A DNA stretch of 64,000 nt from Crocosphaera sp. UHCC 0190 (GTDB lineage Bacteria; Cyanobacteriota; Cyanobacteriia; Cyanobacteriales; Microcystaceae): contig NZ_JAYGHP010000003.1 in assembly GCF_034932065.1 (NCBI RefSeq), positions 343,251-407,250 of the forward strand, in the 5' to 3' direction. The notes below the pieces were generated by a model, which was given only the letters and a program-made list of their open reading frames with translations, did not search any database and was not told where the DNA came from. Within the stretch, counting starts at the first letter, position 1; the number at the start of each line of letters is the position of its first letter. Made by a program: the position numbers and the translations under genes. Positions 54,638-64,000 of the stretch are shown one piece after another.

Positions 54638-55837
54638 TCACTTAACAGGGGGAGTAATGCCGCGTTTTGTTAAGGTTTTATCAATGTCTCGAATTAATTC
54701 AAAATCTTCTATTTCTAAGGTTTTGTGATCATGACGCAGGAAATCAAATGCTTCTCTAAACTGTGCCGAATTTCCTTCAATTGGGGCGGTGAAATGACAA
54801 GAAATAATGCGTTTAAAGCCCCACTTTGCCACCTTGTCAACCCAACTTAATACTTCAAATTTCCCTCGATTAAAAATGACCCCTTGTAAAATAGGCGCAA
54901 CTAATAAATGATTGTGCTGTAATCTCTCAAAAGAAGATTTCCACTGATCATCCCATTGAAACGGAAATAGGCCAAAATAAGCTTTAGGAGAACGATCAGG
55001 GGATTTTAGGGCATCTTTTAAAACCTGTCCCCACTTGACTACCCCTAAAGCCCCAGGACGAAAATAAAGGGCAAATAAAACAATTCTTTGCCATCCTTTG
55101 AGACGGTTTTCTGGGGTATCTTCAATAATTTCTAAGCCATTATTTCGGGCGTGAAATAACAAAGGATAAGGATCAATTTGTACAATATCAGGGGGATTTT
55201 GGGGAATAGAAATGATAGAATCTGTGACTAATAAAGTTTGCGATCGCTTGTGATAAAAAGCAACTTCTTCAAAGGGCCCTAGTCCCAAATTAATCGGCCC
55301 TAAGATTTCATAGTCAAATTCATCCGCAAAGGGAGTCTGACGGCTATCTAAGGGCAGTTCCTGAGTGCGTCCGAGAGGAAACCCTAACCAACTTAAGGGT
55401 AAGTTTAGGGGAAAACTCCACTGATCAGGAGAGACAAACACTTGAGCTTGGGGAAAACATCTGGCAAAGGGGCCAACAAAAACTTTATGTTCGATTCCGG
55501 AAACCGTGGGCAAGATGATGTATCTAATATTGCCGTGGTTCACCTCTAACTCATTGACCAGACGAAGACATTCTGGGGTTGGTGCAACGGGAGCATAAAC
55601 TAAAAGCCCCCCTGATGCGAGTTTCACCACCGTCATGCGAATGGGAACAACGACATAAAGAATACCTTGGAGTTGTTCAAATGTCCAAATTGTATCCTTA
55701 ACAACTTCTTTACGGAGAGTCCGCCGTTTACCATAGGGATAAAGGGGTACTACCGGCCAAAAAGGCCAGGACAAATCTTGAGAACGAATCGGGACATCAG
55801 TTGTTTGTGTCTTTGTTCTCTGTTCCGGGCTGCCCAC
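54638..55837 (-). CDS. DUF4336 protein (metallo-beta-lactamase-like)
   Basis: A 399-residue protein of the DUF4336 family. The phrases LSWPFWPVVPLYPYGKRRTLRKEV and YVVVPIRMTVVKLASGGLLVYAPVAPT match the family start, and IRYIILPTVSGIEHKVFVGPFARCFPQAQVFVSPDQWSFP fits a divergent metallo-beta-lactamase-like core. The usual HxHxDH zinc motif is not visible, so activity is doubtful. The start is GTG 55837; the extra N-terminal 20 residues are polar and may not be real. Confidence 0.75.
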   Translation of the reverse strand: MGSPEQRTKTQTTDVPIRSQDLSWPFWPVVPLYPYGKRRTLRKEVVKDTIWTFEQLQGILYVVVPIRMTVVKLASGGLLVYAPVAPTPECLRLVNELEVNHGNIRYIILPTVSGIEHKVFVGPFARCFPQAQVFVSPDQWSFPLNLPLSWLGFPLGRTQELPLDSRQTPFADEFDYEILGPINLGLGPFEEVAFYHKRSQTLLVTDSIISIPQNPPDIVQIDPYPLLFHARNNGLEIIEDTPENRLKGWQRIVLFALYFRPGALGVVKWGQVLKDALKSPDRSPKAYFGLFPFQWDDQWKSSFERLQHNHLLVAPILQGVIFNRGKFEVLSWVDKVAKWGFKRIISCHFTAPIEGNSAQFREAFDFLRHDHKTLEIEDFELIRDIDKTLTKRGITPPVK

Positions 55838-55897
55838 TGAATTATCCCCCCAATTCCCAATATTTAGGAAATTATAGCGGGTTTCGGTGGCAATGAT

Positions 55898-56257
55898 TTA
55901 ATGTTTCACTAATTCGGGAAATTCATAGGTTTCTTCCTCAATTTGCTGATATTTTGCTTGAGCTATCTTCAGCTTTAAAAAACCACTTAATCCGGCTAAT
56001 CCCAAGACACATAAAATAATTAAGGGTTGAGGCACGGGAACATGGATTAAGGAATCATTGACTTGTAGGGCCTTAGTCGAAGAAGGAATAAAAGCGTTGG
56101 CTTGGATAAATTCGGTTTTAGTCCCATCTGATTTTTCATTCTCAGGCTGATTAAGGAGATTTTGGGATAGATCAGAACTAAAAGCAGATTGATTACCGAA
56201 TGCTAAAACTAGGGTAGTAAAAGCAGCTAAAATCTTTACTTTATTTATAATTTTCAT
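55898..56257 (-). CDS. Exported one-span protein with PEP-CTERM-like segment
   Basis: A 119-residue protein with a signal peptide (about 1-28) and a segment PVPQPLIILCVLGLAGLSGF (about 74-93) that looks like a PEP-CTERM anchor (VPxP, hydrophobic, then basic KLK). The anchor is not terminal: about 26 residues follow, ending FPELVKH. It may therefore be a membrane protein. It lies back to back with the copper ATPase gene across a 154-base gap. Confidence 0.6.
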   Translation of the reverse strand: MKIINKVKILAAFTTLVLAFGNQSAFSSDLSQNLLNQPENEKSDGTKTEFIQANAFIPSSTKALQVNDSLIHVPVPQPLIILCVLGLAGLSGFLKLKIAQAKYQQIEEETYEFPELVKH

Positions 56258-56352
56258 CGCTGATTAAAAGTGTGTTTGGTCGAATTGTATGTAATGGTTT
56301 GGATGACCCCCCTATTCTTTATGAATGCTTTAGATTTTTAGGGGAATTTGTC

Positions 56353-56384
56353 TTGACTCTCCAGTCGGGGAGAGGCTTTATCAT
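56353..56384 (+). promoter_or_regulatory. MerR/CueR-type promoter for the copper ATPase
   Basis: TTGACT (56353-56358) and TATCAT (56379-56384) are -35/-10 boxes with a 20-base spacer, longer than the normal 17. The dyad CTCTCC (56357-56362) / GGAGAG (56369-56374) lies in the spacer. Both traits are typical of MerR-family metal-activated promoters such as that of copA. No MerR-family gene is in the window. Confidence 0.65.
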
Positions 56385-56411
56385 AAAAGCAACTAATGAG
56401 AGACATAAGTC

Positions 56412-58721
56412 ATGAAAACTCATCCACTCCATCAATCTTCTCATATAGATGTAACTTTAACACAGCAAACTCTCCGCTTGGGGGGAATGGGTTGTGCTAC
56501 TTGTGCAACTACGATTGAAACGGCGATTCATAAAGTTTCAGGGGTTAAAAAATGTAACGTTAATTTTGCTTTAGAAAAGGCGATAGTAGACTATAATCCT
56601 CAAGAAACCACCTTGACAAGAATTCAACAAGCTGTGACGGAGGCCGGTTATCAAGCTTATCTTTGGGAAGAAACGAAAACTGAGGAAGGACAAGATTTAG
56701 AAAAACAGAAACAGGAAGCGAGACAACAAGAATTAACCCGTAAAGTGATGTTTGGCGGTGTCATTAGTTTAATTTTAATTATTAGCTCTTTACCGATGAT
56801 GACTGGTTTATCGATACCCTTTGTTCCCCACTGGTTACATAATGCTTGGGTACAATTAATTCTGAGTATTCCTGTCATTGTGTGGTGCGGTCAATCTTTC
56901 TATACAGGGGCATTCAAAGCTTTGAAGCGTCGGACTTCTGATATGAATACCTTAGTTGCTTTGGGAACTGGGTCCGCTTTTTTGTACTCTTTATTTGCCA
57001 CATTCTTTCCTAATTTTTTTGCTTCTCAAGGACTCAATGCTGATGTTTATTATGAAGCTGCTTCTGTGATTATCACCCTAATTTTATTGGGTAGATTATT
57101 AGAAAATCGGGCTAGGGGTAAAACATCAGAAGCAATTCGTAATTTGATGGGATTACAAGCCAAAACAGCGCGAGTCATTCGTCAAGGAGAAACCTTAGAT
57201 CTTCCCGTAGAAGATGTTAAAATTGGCGAGATTATTTTAGTCCGTCCAGGGGAAAAAATACCCGTTGATGGGAAGATAATTGAAGGGACATCTACTCTTG
57301 ATGAATCAATGGTAACGGGAGAATCAATTCCTGTAAAAAAACAGTTAGGAGATGAAGTTATTGGGGCAACCATTAATAAGACAGGCAGTTTTAAATTTAA
57401 AGCGCAAAGAGTAGGGAAAGATACTGTATTAGCTCAAATTGTGCAATTAGTCGAAGAGGCTCAAAATAGTAAAGCCCCGATTCAAAAATTAGCGGACAGT
57501 GTGACCAGTTGGTTTGTACCTGCGGTGATAACAATTGCGGTAATTACCTTTATTATGTGGGTTGTTTTTACCGGAAATATAACCTTATCAATGGTAGCAA
57601 CTGTGAGTGTTTTAATTATTGCTTGTCCCTGTGCGCTTGGGTTAGCAACTCCTACTTCAATCATGGTAGGAACAGGTAAGGGTGCAGAACACGGCATCTT
57701 AATTAAGGGGGCTGATAGTTTAGAATTAGCTCATAAAATTAACGCAATTGTCTTAGATAAAACGGGTACATTAACTCAAGGGAAGCCCACCGTTACTAAT
57801 TATATTACTGTTGATGGAATTGCTAATAATAATGAGTTAAACTTATTACAATTAGCTTCATCTATTGAACAGAATTCAGAGCATCTTTTAGCTGAAGCAA
57901 TTGTTAATTATGCCAAGTCCCAAGGCATCTCTGAACCCTTGCTTAAAGTTGAAGACTTTGAAGCCATTAGTGGGCAAGGGGTACAAGGTAAAATAGAAGG
58001 AAAATTAATTCAAATTGGCACTCAAAAATGGTTTGACAATTTAGGCATTAAAACTGATGCTTTATTATCTCAATCCCAGGAATGGAAAAGCCAAGCAAAA
58101 ACGACCCCTTGGATGGCAATTAATGGAGAAATAGCGGGCTTATTTGCCATTGCTGATGCAGTCAAACCTTCATCAGTGGAAGTGGTTAAACGCCTCAAAA
58201 AAATGGGGTTAGAAGTGATTATGTTAACGGGAGATAATCAAGAAACGGCTGATGCGATCGCCCGTGAGGTGGGAATTAATCATGTCTTTGCGGAGGTGCG
58301 TCCTGAAGAAAAAGCGGCTAAAATTAAGCAAATTCAGCAATCTCGCTCAAAAATTGTGGCCATGGTAGGAGATGGTATCAATGATGCTCCTGCCTTAGCT
58401 CAAGCGGATGTAGGAATTGCGATCGGTACAGGAACGGATGTGGCCATGGCTGCCAGCGATATTACCCTAATTTCGGGGGATTTAAAGGGTATTGTCACGG
58501 CAATTCAATTAAGTCGCGCCACAATGAGGAATATTCGTCAAAATCTCTTTTTTGCATTTATTTACAATACTTTGGGAATTCCCATTGCCGCAGGGATTTT
58601 GTATCCTATTTTTGGGGTATTATTGAATCCGATGATTGCTGGGGGAGCAATGGCTTTTAGTTCCGTTTCTGTGGTAACAAATGCCTTGCGTTTACGTCAT
58701 TTTCAACCGAGCAAAATTTAG
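56412..58721 (+). CDS. Copper-transporting P1B-type ATPase
   Basis: A 769-residue P-type ATPase. An N-terminal HMA domain has [12 protein letters not shown] (metal-binding CxxC). Membrane helices follow, then TGES (actuator loop), the metal-channel motif [24 protein letters not shown] (phosphorylated Asp), and [19 protein letters not shown] in helix 6 indicates Cu(I). In cyanobacteria the two copper ATPases are CtaA and PacS, and I cannot tell which. A MerR-type promoter upstream suggests metal induction. A perfect 12-bp terminator stem starts two bases after the stop. Confidence 0.95.
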   Translation: MKTHPLHQSSHIDVTLTQQTLRLGGMGCATCATTIETAIHKVSGVKKCNVNFALEKAIVDYNPQETTLTRIQQAVTEAGYQAYLWEETKTEEGQDLEKQKQEARQQELTRKVMFGGVISLILIISSLPMMTGLSIPFVPHWLHNAWVQLILSIPVIVWCGQSFYTGAFKALKRRTSDMNTLVALGTGSAFLYSLFATFFPNFFASQGLNADVYYEAASVIITLILLGRLLENRARGKTSEAIRNLMGLQAKTARVIRQGETLDLPVEDVKIGEIILVRPGEKIPVDGKIIEGTSTLDESMVTGESIPVKKQLGDEVIGATINKTGSFKFKAQRVGKDTVLAQIVQLVEEAQNSKAPIQKLADSVTSWFVPAVITIAVITFIMWVVFTGNITLSMVATVSVLIIACPCALGLATPTSIMVGTGKGAEHGILIKGADSLELAHKINAIVLDKTGTLTQGKPTVTNYITVDGIANNNELNLLQLASSIEQNSEHLLAEAIVNYAKSQGISEPLLKVEDFEAISGQGVQGKIEGKLIQIGTQKWFDNLGIKTDALLSQSQEWKSQAKTTPWMAINGEIAGLFAIADAVKPSSVEVVKRLKKMGLEVIMLTGDNQETADAIAREVGINHVFAEVRPEEKAAKIKQIQQSRSKIVAMVGDGINDAPALAQADVGIAIGTGTDVAMAASDITLISGDLKGIVTAIQLSRATMRNIRQNLFFAFIYNTLGIPIAAGILYPIFGVLLNPMIAGGAMAFSSVSVVTNALRLRHFQPSKI

Positions 58722-58723
58722 GC

Positions 58724-58753
58724 AATTGTTGCTGAGATATTTCAGCAACAATT
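58724..58753 (+). terminator. Terminator of the copper ATPase gene
   Basis: AATTGTTGCTGA (58724-58735) pairs perfectly with TCAGCAACAATT (58742-58753) around GATATT. It begins two bases after the stop codon; the tail is A/T rich without a pure T run. Confidence 0.75.
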
Positions 58754-58800
58754 CTGATAAAAAACTAATGATTTTTTATTTTCTTAAGTAAGCTTCCTGC

Positions 58801-58956
58801 TTAGTTAAAGCCGTTTCCATTCCCAGATTCTTTCTTCTTAATCAGAAAACTAGCTCCCGACATTCCTAATGCCAATAAACCTAAATGATTTTGGCCAAGA
58901 GTTGATTCATGGTTATTCCTATCAAAATACAAGGTATAGATAGGGAGATTACCACA
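58801..58956 (-). pseudogene. Fragment of an exported or anchored protein C-terminus
   Basis: The frame is open from 58956 to TAA at 58801-58803 and has no start codon. It ends with a hydrophobic stretch plus a basic cluster (HLGLLALGMSGASFLIKKKE), the look of a C-terminal sorting anchor. An in-frame stop lies immediately upstream. It may be the relic of a PEP-CTERM-like protein. The call rests on 50 codons. Confidence 0.35.
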
Positions 58957-58972
58957 TTATGTTTAAAAAAAG

Positions 58973-59584
58973 TTAAGAAGACTTTAAAAAGCAAGATTTA
59001 GGATGATGAAATCCACTTAAAAATGATCGCGCTCGTTGTTGGGGAGTACCATGATGACTGCTATGTTTATAATCATAATCTCCGGTCATCATCGCCGTCA
59101 TGATTCCTTCTTCTAAGTCCCCAGGTTCGAGAAGTCCCACATAGTTAGTAGCCGCAAAAAATGCCCCTGCTAAACAGTCAGCTTGTAACTCTAAAGTAAC
59201 TAAAGGAGTCTCCTTTTTGAGAATACCCAAATGTCTTTGGACTGAATGGCCATATTCATGAGCAAGGGAAAAATAAGCCGCAGAATCTCCAACCTGATGA
59301 ACTAAGCGGTTCATTTGATCGATATTAAGATGAATACTATTAGATTTAGGGCAATAATGGGCTAACATTGCCGGGCCGCAGGGAGTTGGTTCCATTCTAT
59401 CATGGGAATAGACAACGGGATAAGTATATTGAACGCCTAAACTGTCAAAAAATGACCCCCAAAATGCGTCTAGGCCTTCACTCATCGCCGATAATGTGGG
59501 ATGATCCCACTCAGCGTGAGCGGGTTGGAAAGGACATAATCCGATTAAAGCGGCAATTAATCCCACTGTAATTTGTTTGTTCAT
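58973..59584 (-). CDS. Exported zinc metallopeptidase (neutral, YpfJ type)
   Basis: A 203-residue exported peptidase. The signal peptide ends near PAHA. The zinc site is SLAHEYGHSVQRHLG (HEYGH), with a third ligand probably in LELQADCLAGAFF. TPCGPAMLAHYCPKSNSIHL and DYKHSSHHGTPQQRARSFLSGF fit the YpfJ/neutral zinc metallopeptidase family. A physiological substrate is unknown. Confidence 0.88.
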   Translation of the reverse strand: MNKQITVGLIAALIGLCPFQPAHAEWDHPTLSAMSEGLDAFWGSFFDSLGVQYTYPVVYSHDRMEPTPCGPAMLAHYCPKSNSIHLNIDQMNRLVHQVGDSAAYFSLAHEYGHSVQRHLGILKKETPLVTLELQADCLAGAFFAATNYVGLLEPGDLEEGIMTAMMTGDYDYKHSSHHGTPQQRARSFLSGFHHPKSCFLKSS

Positions 59585-60097
59585 CGTTATTGTGTCGGTT
59601 TTAATGACTTTTTCTGACTAATAGCTATAAAATTAAGGGGTTATTTTTTACCCTACATAACACTACCCATCAAGGTTAGGACATTAATAAAAGCTGAAAC
59701 CTTTTTACAGTTTATTTTTGCCTTTTGCCTGACCTGTAGCGGTATTTCTCACCACACATCCCTACTTTCACATGATAGTTCAGGAACAGCGAAGGATTAT
59801 GAAGTGATTGTTAAGGCCGTTTGATAAAAATGAAATTAGTCTGTTATTTTTATCAATTTTTTTAAGTGTAAATAAAACTTAATTCTCATTTTAAATCATT
59901 TAAAATCTAGCAACAGTTTGAGTCTATTCGGTGTGAGTATTCTCCTTTTATTAGGGTTTGGTCGCAGAAGACAAAAGCCTCGAAACTAAGCACTTAAGAT
60001 GTACATGATCAGAGTTTTACTGATCCCAAAGACCTTATCTAATTGAGGAAAATCAGCTACAGTATTAAGTAACAGCTTAGACGTGCGCTCAAAAATC
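59585..60097. other. 513-base divergent gap
   Basis: This AT-rich region separates the zinc peptidase and Lon-N genes and holds both promoters. No RNA gene, repeat or small coding frame was recognised. A GTG-initiated extension from 60083 is counted as non-coding here. Confidence 0.4.
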
Positions 60098-60736
60098 ATG
60101 GCATCTTCTTCTCTTGCAGTCCGAGAACTTCCCTTATTCCCTTTACCTGAAGTCGTTTTATTTCCTGGTCGTCCTCTTCCTCTGCATATCTTTGAATTTC
60201 GCTATCGGATGATGATGAACACTATATTAGAAGGCGATCGCCGTTTTGGGGTCTTAATGATAAATCCAGCCAACGGCGAAATTTCTAAAGTAGGCTGTTG
60301 TGCTGAGGTAATTCGCTCCCAACGCTTACCAGATGATCGCATCAAGGTCTTAACCTTGGGACAACAAAGGTTTCGCCTCTTGGAATATGTCCGAGAAAAG
60401 CCCTATCGTGTGGGTTTAGTAGAATGGATGGAAGATCAACCAACAACAGAGGATCTTTATCCCCTGGCTGGTGAGGTAGAGCAGTTATTACAAGATGTGG
60501 TGCGTCTTTCTGGCAAGTTAACGGATCAAAAAATTGAGTTACCGGATGATTTACCTGATCTTCCGGTGGAATTATCTTATTGGGTAGCAGGAAACTTGTA
60601 TGGTGTAGCAGAAGAACAACAAGCACTCTTGGAAATGCAGAAAACAACCGCTAGGTTGCAGCGCGAAGCGGAAATTTTAACCTCTACCCGTAACCATCTC
60701 GCGGCTCGGACTGCCCTTAAAGATGTGCTTAATTAA
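60098..60736 (+). CDS. Lon substrate-binding-domain protein without protease
   Basis: A 212-residue protein consisting of the Lon N-terminal domain only: LPLFPLPEVVLFPGRPLPLHIFEFRYRMM, GDRRFGVLMINPANGEISKVGC, DDRIKVLTLGQQRFRLL and a helical tail to LKDVLN. The ATPase and protease domains of Lon are absent. Stand-alone Lon-N proteins are conserved in cyanobacteria and may present substrates to other proteases, which is inference. ATG 60098 is preferred to GTG 60083. It is tail to tail with pheA (1-base gap). Confidence 0.88.
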   Translation: MASSSLAVRELPLFPLPEVVLFPGRPLPLHIFEFRYRMMMNTILEGDRRFGVLMINPANGEISKVGCCAEVIRSQRLPDDRIKVLTLGQQRFRLLEYVREKPYRVGLVEWMEDQPTTEDLYPLAGEVEQLLQDVVRLSGKLTDQKIELPDDLPDLPVELSYWVAGNLYGVAEEQQALLEMQKTTARLQREAEILTSTRNHLAARTALKDVLN

Positions 60737-60737
60737 G

Positions 60738-61604
60738 CTAAAGCTGAGCAATATCCCTCTCTTTGAGGAATAAAACGGGATAACTCCCAAAGATTTTAAT
60801 TACCTCTGTATAATGTTGTAACTCATTAAGGGCTTCAGCAATCAAACCATCCTCGATGTTTCCCTCAATATCAATATAGAAAATGTATTCACCCAGCGAT
60901 CGCTTGGTGGGGCGAGATTCAATGCGACTTAAATTAAGCCGTCGTTCCGCAAAGACTTGTAAGGGTTTCATTAGTGATCCTGGCACGTTTTCAGAGACGC
61001 TAAAGGCTAAAGAAATGCGACTACAGACGGTGGGAGTTGGAGCAAGGGTCATTACCCAAAATCGGGTACAGTTATCGGGATAGTCGTTGATCAGGTTGAC
61101 GAGAATGGGAACATGATACAGTTTAGCGGCCCGAGGAGCAGCGATCGCTCCTGATGTGGGGTCTAGGTTAATCTGCTGTAGGGCTTCAGTGGTAGAATTG
61201 GTCGGAATCAGTGTCGCTGTGGGTAGCTGTTGCTGTAACCATTGTTGACATTGGGCTAAGGCTTGAGGGTGGGAATAAACGGTTTTAACGCCTTTTAGGG
61301 AGGTTCCCCGCGAAAAAAAGGCATGGGTAATGGGTAAGACTAACTCTTGTTGAATTTTCAGGCGATCGAGTTGCCATAAAGTATCTAAAGTAGTGGCCAC
61401 ACTGCCTTCGGTGGAGTTTTCTACAGGAACCACTGCTGTTTTTGTCTCTTTTTGAGCGACAGAATGTAAGGTTTGAGCAATACTGGGATAAGGGCATAAT
61501 AAGGCTTTTTGTCCTTGGGCTTGCTTTAACCAATGGGCGTAAGCTAAAGCGGCGGTTTCTGCATTGGTTCCCGTGGGGCCAAGATGAGCAATTGAAATTA
61601 CCAT
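60738..61604 (-). CDS. pheA: Prephenate dehydratase with ACT domain
   Basis: A 288-residue enzyme that makes phenylpyruvate from prephenate. The catalytic region has HLGPTGTNAETAAL, VVPVENSTEGSVATTLDTLW and YSHPQALAQCQQWL, and the Thr-Arg-Phe triad in NCTRFWVM. The ACT domain (about 195-275) has ENVPGSLMKPLQVFAERRLNLSRIESRPTKRSLGEYIFYID, the phenylalanine feedback site. ATG 61604 is used; a TTG start lies six bases upstream. Confidence 0.95.
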   Translation of the reverse strand: MVISIAHLGPTGTNAETAALAYAHWLKQAQGQKALLCPYPSIAQTLHSVAQKETKTAVVPVENSTEGSVATTLDTLWQLDRLKIQQELVLPITHAFFSRGTSLKGVKTVYSHPQALAQCQQWLQQQLPTATLIPTNSTTEALQQINLDPTSGAIAAPRAAKLYHVPILVNLINDYPDNCTRFWVMTLAPTPTVCSRISLAFSVSENVPGSLMKPLQVFAERRLNLSRIESRPTKRSLGEYIFYIDIEGNIEDGLIAEALNELQHYTEVIKIFGSYPVLFLKERDIAQL

Positions 61605-61644
61605 AAGCAATAATTAAATGATTTCATCTACAGTTTATGCTTTT

Positions 61645-63876
61645 TTAAGTTTCAAGAGATTTGATAATTTCTGGGAATTGTTTAATGGTTTGAGAAAGAT
61701 AGTCCCAGTCAAAATTGTTAAGTTGCTGCTCTAATTTAGTAGCATAGGTTTTTAAGGTTTGACATTGATATTCTTTAGCCCAATTTTCTAATCTGGCAAT
61801 AAAGGATTTAATCTCTCGATAAGTCATAGTTCTACATAGTTCAGAATAAAGGTTTTCTTGTTCTTGACGCAATTGATTAAGTAAGTCTTCAGAAACTGGC
61901 TCATGATTAGTTTTAAGTGGCAAATTAATATTATTAATATTAGTCTTGATTTCATTCTCTTGCTGCTTTTTATTCAAGGATTTAAGGGGCAATATTTCTT
62001 TGAGAATTACCAATAATTCAGGACGAGAAATCGGTTTATTTAAAAAGCCTTCACACAATTCAATCAGCGCATCTCTTTCTTGGGATTGAAAGGCAGATGC
62101 TGTTACAATCACAATTGGAATGTTTTGGGTATAGGGATCTTTTTTAAGGGCTTTAGCTACTTGATGACCATCTAAACCTGGCATTCTTAAGTCTAATAAA
62201 ATTAGATCAGGATGATATATTTTAGCAATTTCTAATCCTTCTTTTCCATCTCTCGCAAATAATAAATTATGGCTAGTTTCTTGGAAATAGGCTTCCATTA
62301 AATCTAAATTTGATTGGACATCATCCACCACTAAAATTGTGGAACTAATAAATTGCTCTAAATTCTCATCAGTGATAGCAATAATTGTCTCTTTTGCTAT
62401 TTTAACAGAAACAGGAACATTAGGAAAAGTAAAACTAAAAATACTGCCTTTTCCTAATTGACTTTTGAGTTCAACTTTCCCTCCTAAAATATCGGTTAAG
62501 CGTCGAGTAATAGCTAATCCTAATCCTGTTCCTCCATAGTTACGATTACTCTGTCCTTCGCTTTGATTAAAGGCTTCAAATATTCGATTTTGTTGGTCTT
62601 CTACGATGCCAATTCCTGTATCTTCGATGGATAAAATCAACTCGATGGTGTTATTATGGCTAAAATTATCTGTCTTATCTTGGTGACAACTAACGGATAT
62701 TTTAATATAGCCATCTTTCGTAAATTTTAGCGCATTTCCCACTACATTAAATAAGATTTGTCGCAGTCTTGCTTCATCAAAAATAATCCATTCAGGAACC
62801 TCTTTTGCAATTTCTACTAGCAGGAATAAGTTTTGCTGAATTGCTTTCTGTTCAAATATATTTTTAATCTCTTCAATTAATCTCTTAAGATTAAAGGACT
62901 CAACATGAATCTCTAATTTCCCTGCTTCTATTTTAGAAAAATCTAAAATATCGTTAATTAAATCTAATAATGACTGACCACTCGCAGAAATTAATTCTAC
63001 ATAATTGCGGGATTTTTGTTCTGTAACTTCATTTTTTAAGAGATCACAAAACCCCAAAATAGCATTCATTGGTGTGCGAATTTCATGACTCATATTAGCT
63101 AAAAATTCACTTTTCGCTTTATTGGCAACTTCTGCTTTTTTAGCGGCTTCTAATAGGGCAGCTTGCGAAATTTCTAAGACTGCTAACATGAGACTATTTC
63201 TTAATAATTGTGCCGCTTCAATTTCCACAAATTTCCAAGGTAAAGATTGACCCCTAACGGTTTCTTTCCAAAGTTTAAAAGATTTTCGCGGGGATAATAT
63301 TACCCTATCATCATCAATAGTAACAGGTTTATTGGGATCACCTCCCCAATTAACAGTTTGAATAATTTCAGGACGAAACCAAAGAATATGATAAGATGCT
63401 TCATTAACAAAAATAGAAATCCCTAATAACCCACTAGCTTGAGAAACATAATCTACAGCAGGGGGATAGATTTTTTGTAAACAATCACTGCTAAAAATTT
63501 CGTCTCTATGATGCTCTTTTAACCAATTTAGTAGGTTTTCTGTCCATTCTTTAGGCGGGGTTTCTCCATATAAATTCAATTGATCACCTAAAGAAATTGC
63601 CATTCCATGAGCTTGAAATAACCGTAGTAAATTTTGCTCATTATTATCGATAATTATTTTCTTGAAATTGCCTTCTATTGTTGATTGTTCCTCAATTATA
63701 AAGCTAACAGTATTGACTTGTTGTCGATACACATTTAATTCTGCTTGTTGATACTTGAAGATCTCTAAGGACATAAATTGTCCCAAAAACTCACAAGCTT
63801 TTCTGGTTTCATGATCGATCCATTTTGGTTGATAATGATGACATACAATTAGCCCCCATAATCTCTTATCATTAAC
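61645..63876 (-). pseudogene. 5'-truncated phytochrome-type hybrid histidine kinase
   Basis: The frame is open from 63876; a TAA sits just before it. The first 30 codons read NDKRLWGLIVCHHYQPKW...RKACEF, the end of a phytochrome GAF domain. The PHY domain follows (ILWFRPEIIQTVNWGGDPNKP, LSPRKSFKLWKETVRG), then a histidine kinase (MSHEIRTPMN with the phospho-His, NALKFT, DTGIGI, GGTGLGLAI) and a receiver domain (LVVDDVQSN, LLDLRMPG). The PAS and most of GAF, including the bilin cysteine, are missing: an IS200-type end abuts the break. A 713-residue product from a TTG at 63786 could still be made but would be blind to light. Confidence 0.8.
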
Positions 63877-64000
63877 TTAATGTCGCCAGAATTCCCCATC
63901 CCTCTATAGGGTGGGGATGAATGGCGACCAGTAAATAAACTGCGAAGCATCGATTAATTCCGTCCTCCTGATTGTTCCGTTATGTATTTTTTCACCGTTT
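63877..64000 (-). mobile_element. End of an IS200/IS605-type element (continues past the window)
   Basis: GTCGCCA (63882-63888) and TGGCGAC (63922-63928) are the outer arms of an imperfect hairpin with an inner CCCC/GGGG-rich stem (63894-63919). Such subterminal hairpins are the transposition sites of IS200/IS605 ends. A short frame resembling a TnpA C-terminus lies next to it. The junction with the phytochrome frame is at about 63877-63882. Confidence 0.65.
63954..64000 (-). CDS. Partial IS200-type transposase TnpA C-terminus
   Basis: Only the last 14 codons and the TAA (63954-63956) are visible, reading TVKKYITEQSGGRN. This looks like the final helix of TnpA, a Y1 transposase (often VKxYIxxQ). 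The body lies outside the window. The call depends on the neighbouring hairpin as much as on these residues. Confidence 0.45.
   Translation of the reverse strand, partial: TVKKYITEQSGGRN

Noticed and set aside
55491..55510. GTTCGATTCC-like string as a possible tRNA T-arm
   Set aside because: It lies inside the DUF4336 coding frame and no acceptor or anticodon stems surround it. No other tRNA was found.

Overview
The window comes from a cyanobacterium, most like the unicellular Cyanothece/Crocosphaera-type lineages. Evidence: the cytochrome b6f subunit PetM, a Psb28-family photosystem II factor, ferredoxin-thioredoxin reductase variable chain, LdpA, COP23, the plastid-type genes ycf45, ycf46 and ycf35, a truncated phytochrome, and roughly 35 copies (counted by eye) of the HIP1 octamer GCGATCGC in AT-rich DNA. 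No tRNA, rRNA or CRISPR array was seen.

Layout. 0-5.4 kb: a trypsin-GUN4 fusion (cut by the left edge), COP23, ldpA and ycf45. 5.4-6.4 kb: a small accessory patch with an unrecognised 135-residue protein, a coiled-coil gene remnant and a MITE-like element. 6.4-18 kb: 5'-nucleotidase, aminotransferase, sorbosone-dehydrogenase-like protein, then a same-strand run of Ser/Thr kinase-receptor, gamma-glutamyltransferase, mnmH and an APC permease. 18-21.3 kb: a two-gene operon of a HEPN-like protein and a large double-NTPase with a KGGVGR loop; this is the best candidate for an undescribed, possibly defensive, system. 21.4-32.7 kb: transketolase, trpD2, smpB, an RHH-ycf46-ycf35 cluster, yjbQ, fructokinase, ftrV, an RsbW-like kinase with a STAS-sugar transferase, DUF3318 and mntP. 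32.8-45 kb: orphan cytosine methyltransferase, xth, ctpA, rimK with an aspartoacylase-like gene, an HtrA protease, DoxX, SDR, flavin reductase, thiD, Uma2 and a second MITE-like element. 45-54.6 kb: SpoIID/LytB, an amino-acid binding protein, two c-di-GMP genes, pdxA, petM, psb28-2 and a SulA-type epimerase. 54.6-64 kb: DUF4336, a copper ATPase with a MerR-type promoter, a zinc peptidase, a Lon-N protein, pheA, and a phytochrome histidine kinase whose 5' part is cut off by an IS200-type end at the right edge.

How genes may work together. Likely co-transcribed sets are COP23/trypsin-GUN4, HEPN/NTPase, RHH/ycf46/ycf35, RsbW-like/STAS-sugar transferase, rimK/aspartoacylase and flavin reductase/thiD. 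Several intergenic palindromes sharing a TAGGGG edge sit just past gene ends and probably act as terminators. Short genes are added here: petM, a 37-residue membrane protein, a 57-residue ORF and an S23-protein remnant. All functions are read from motifs and family memory, with no database search.
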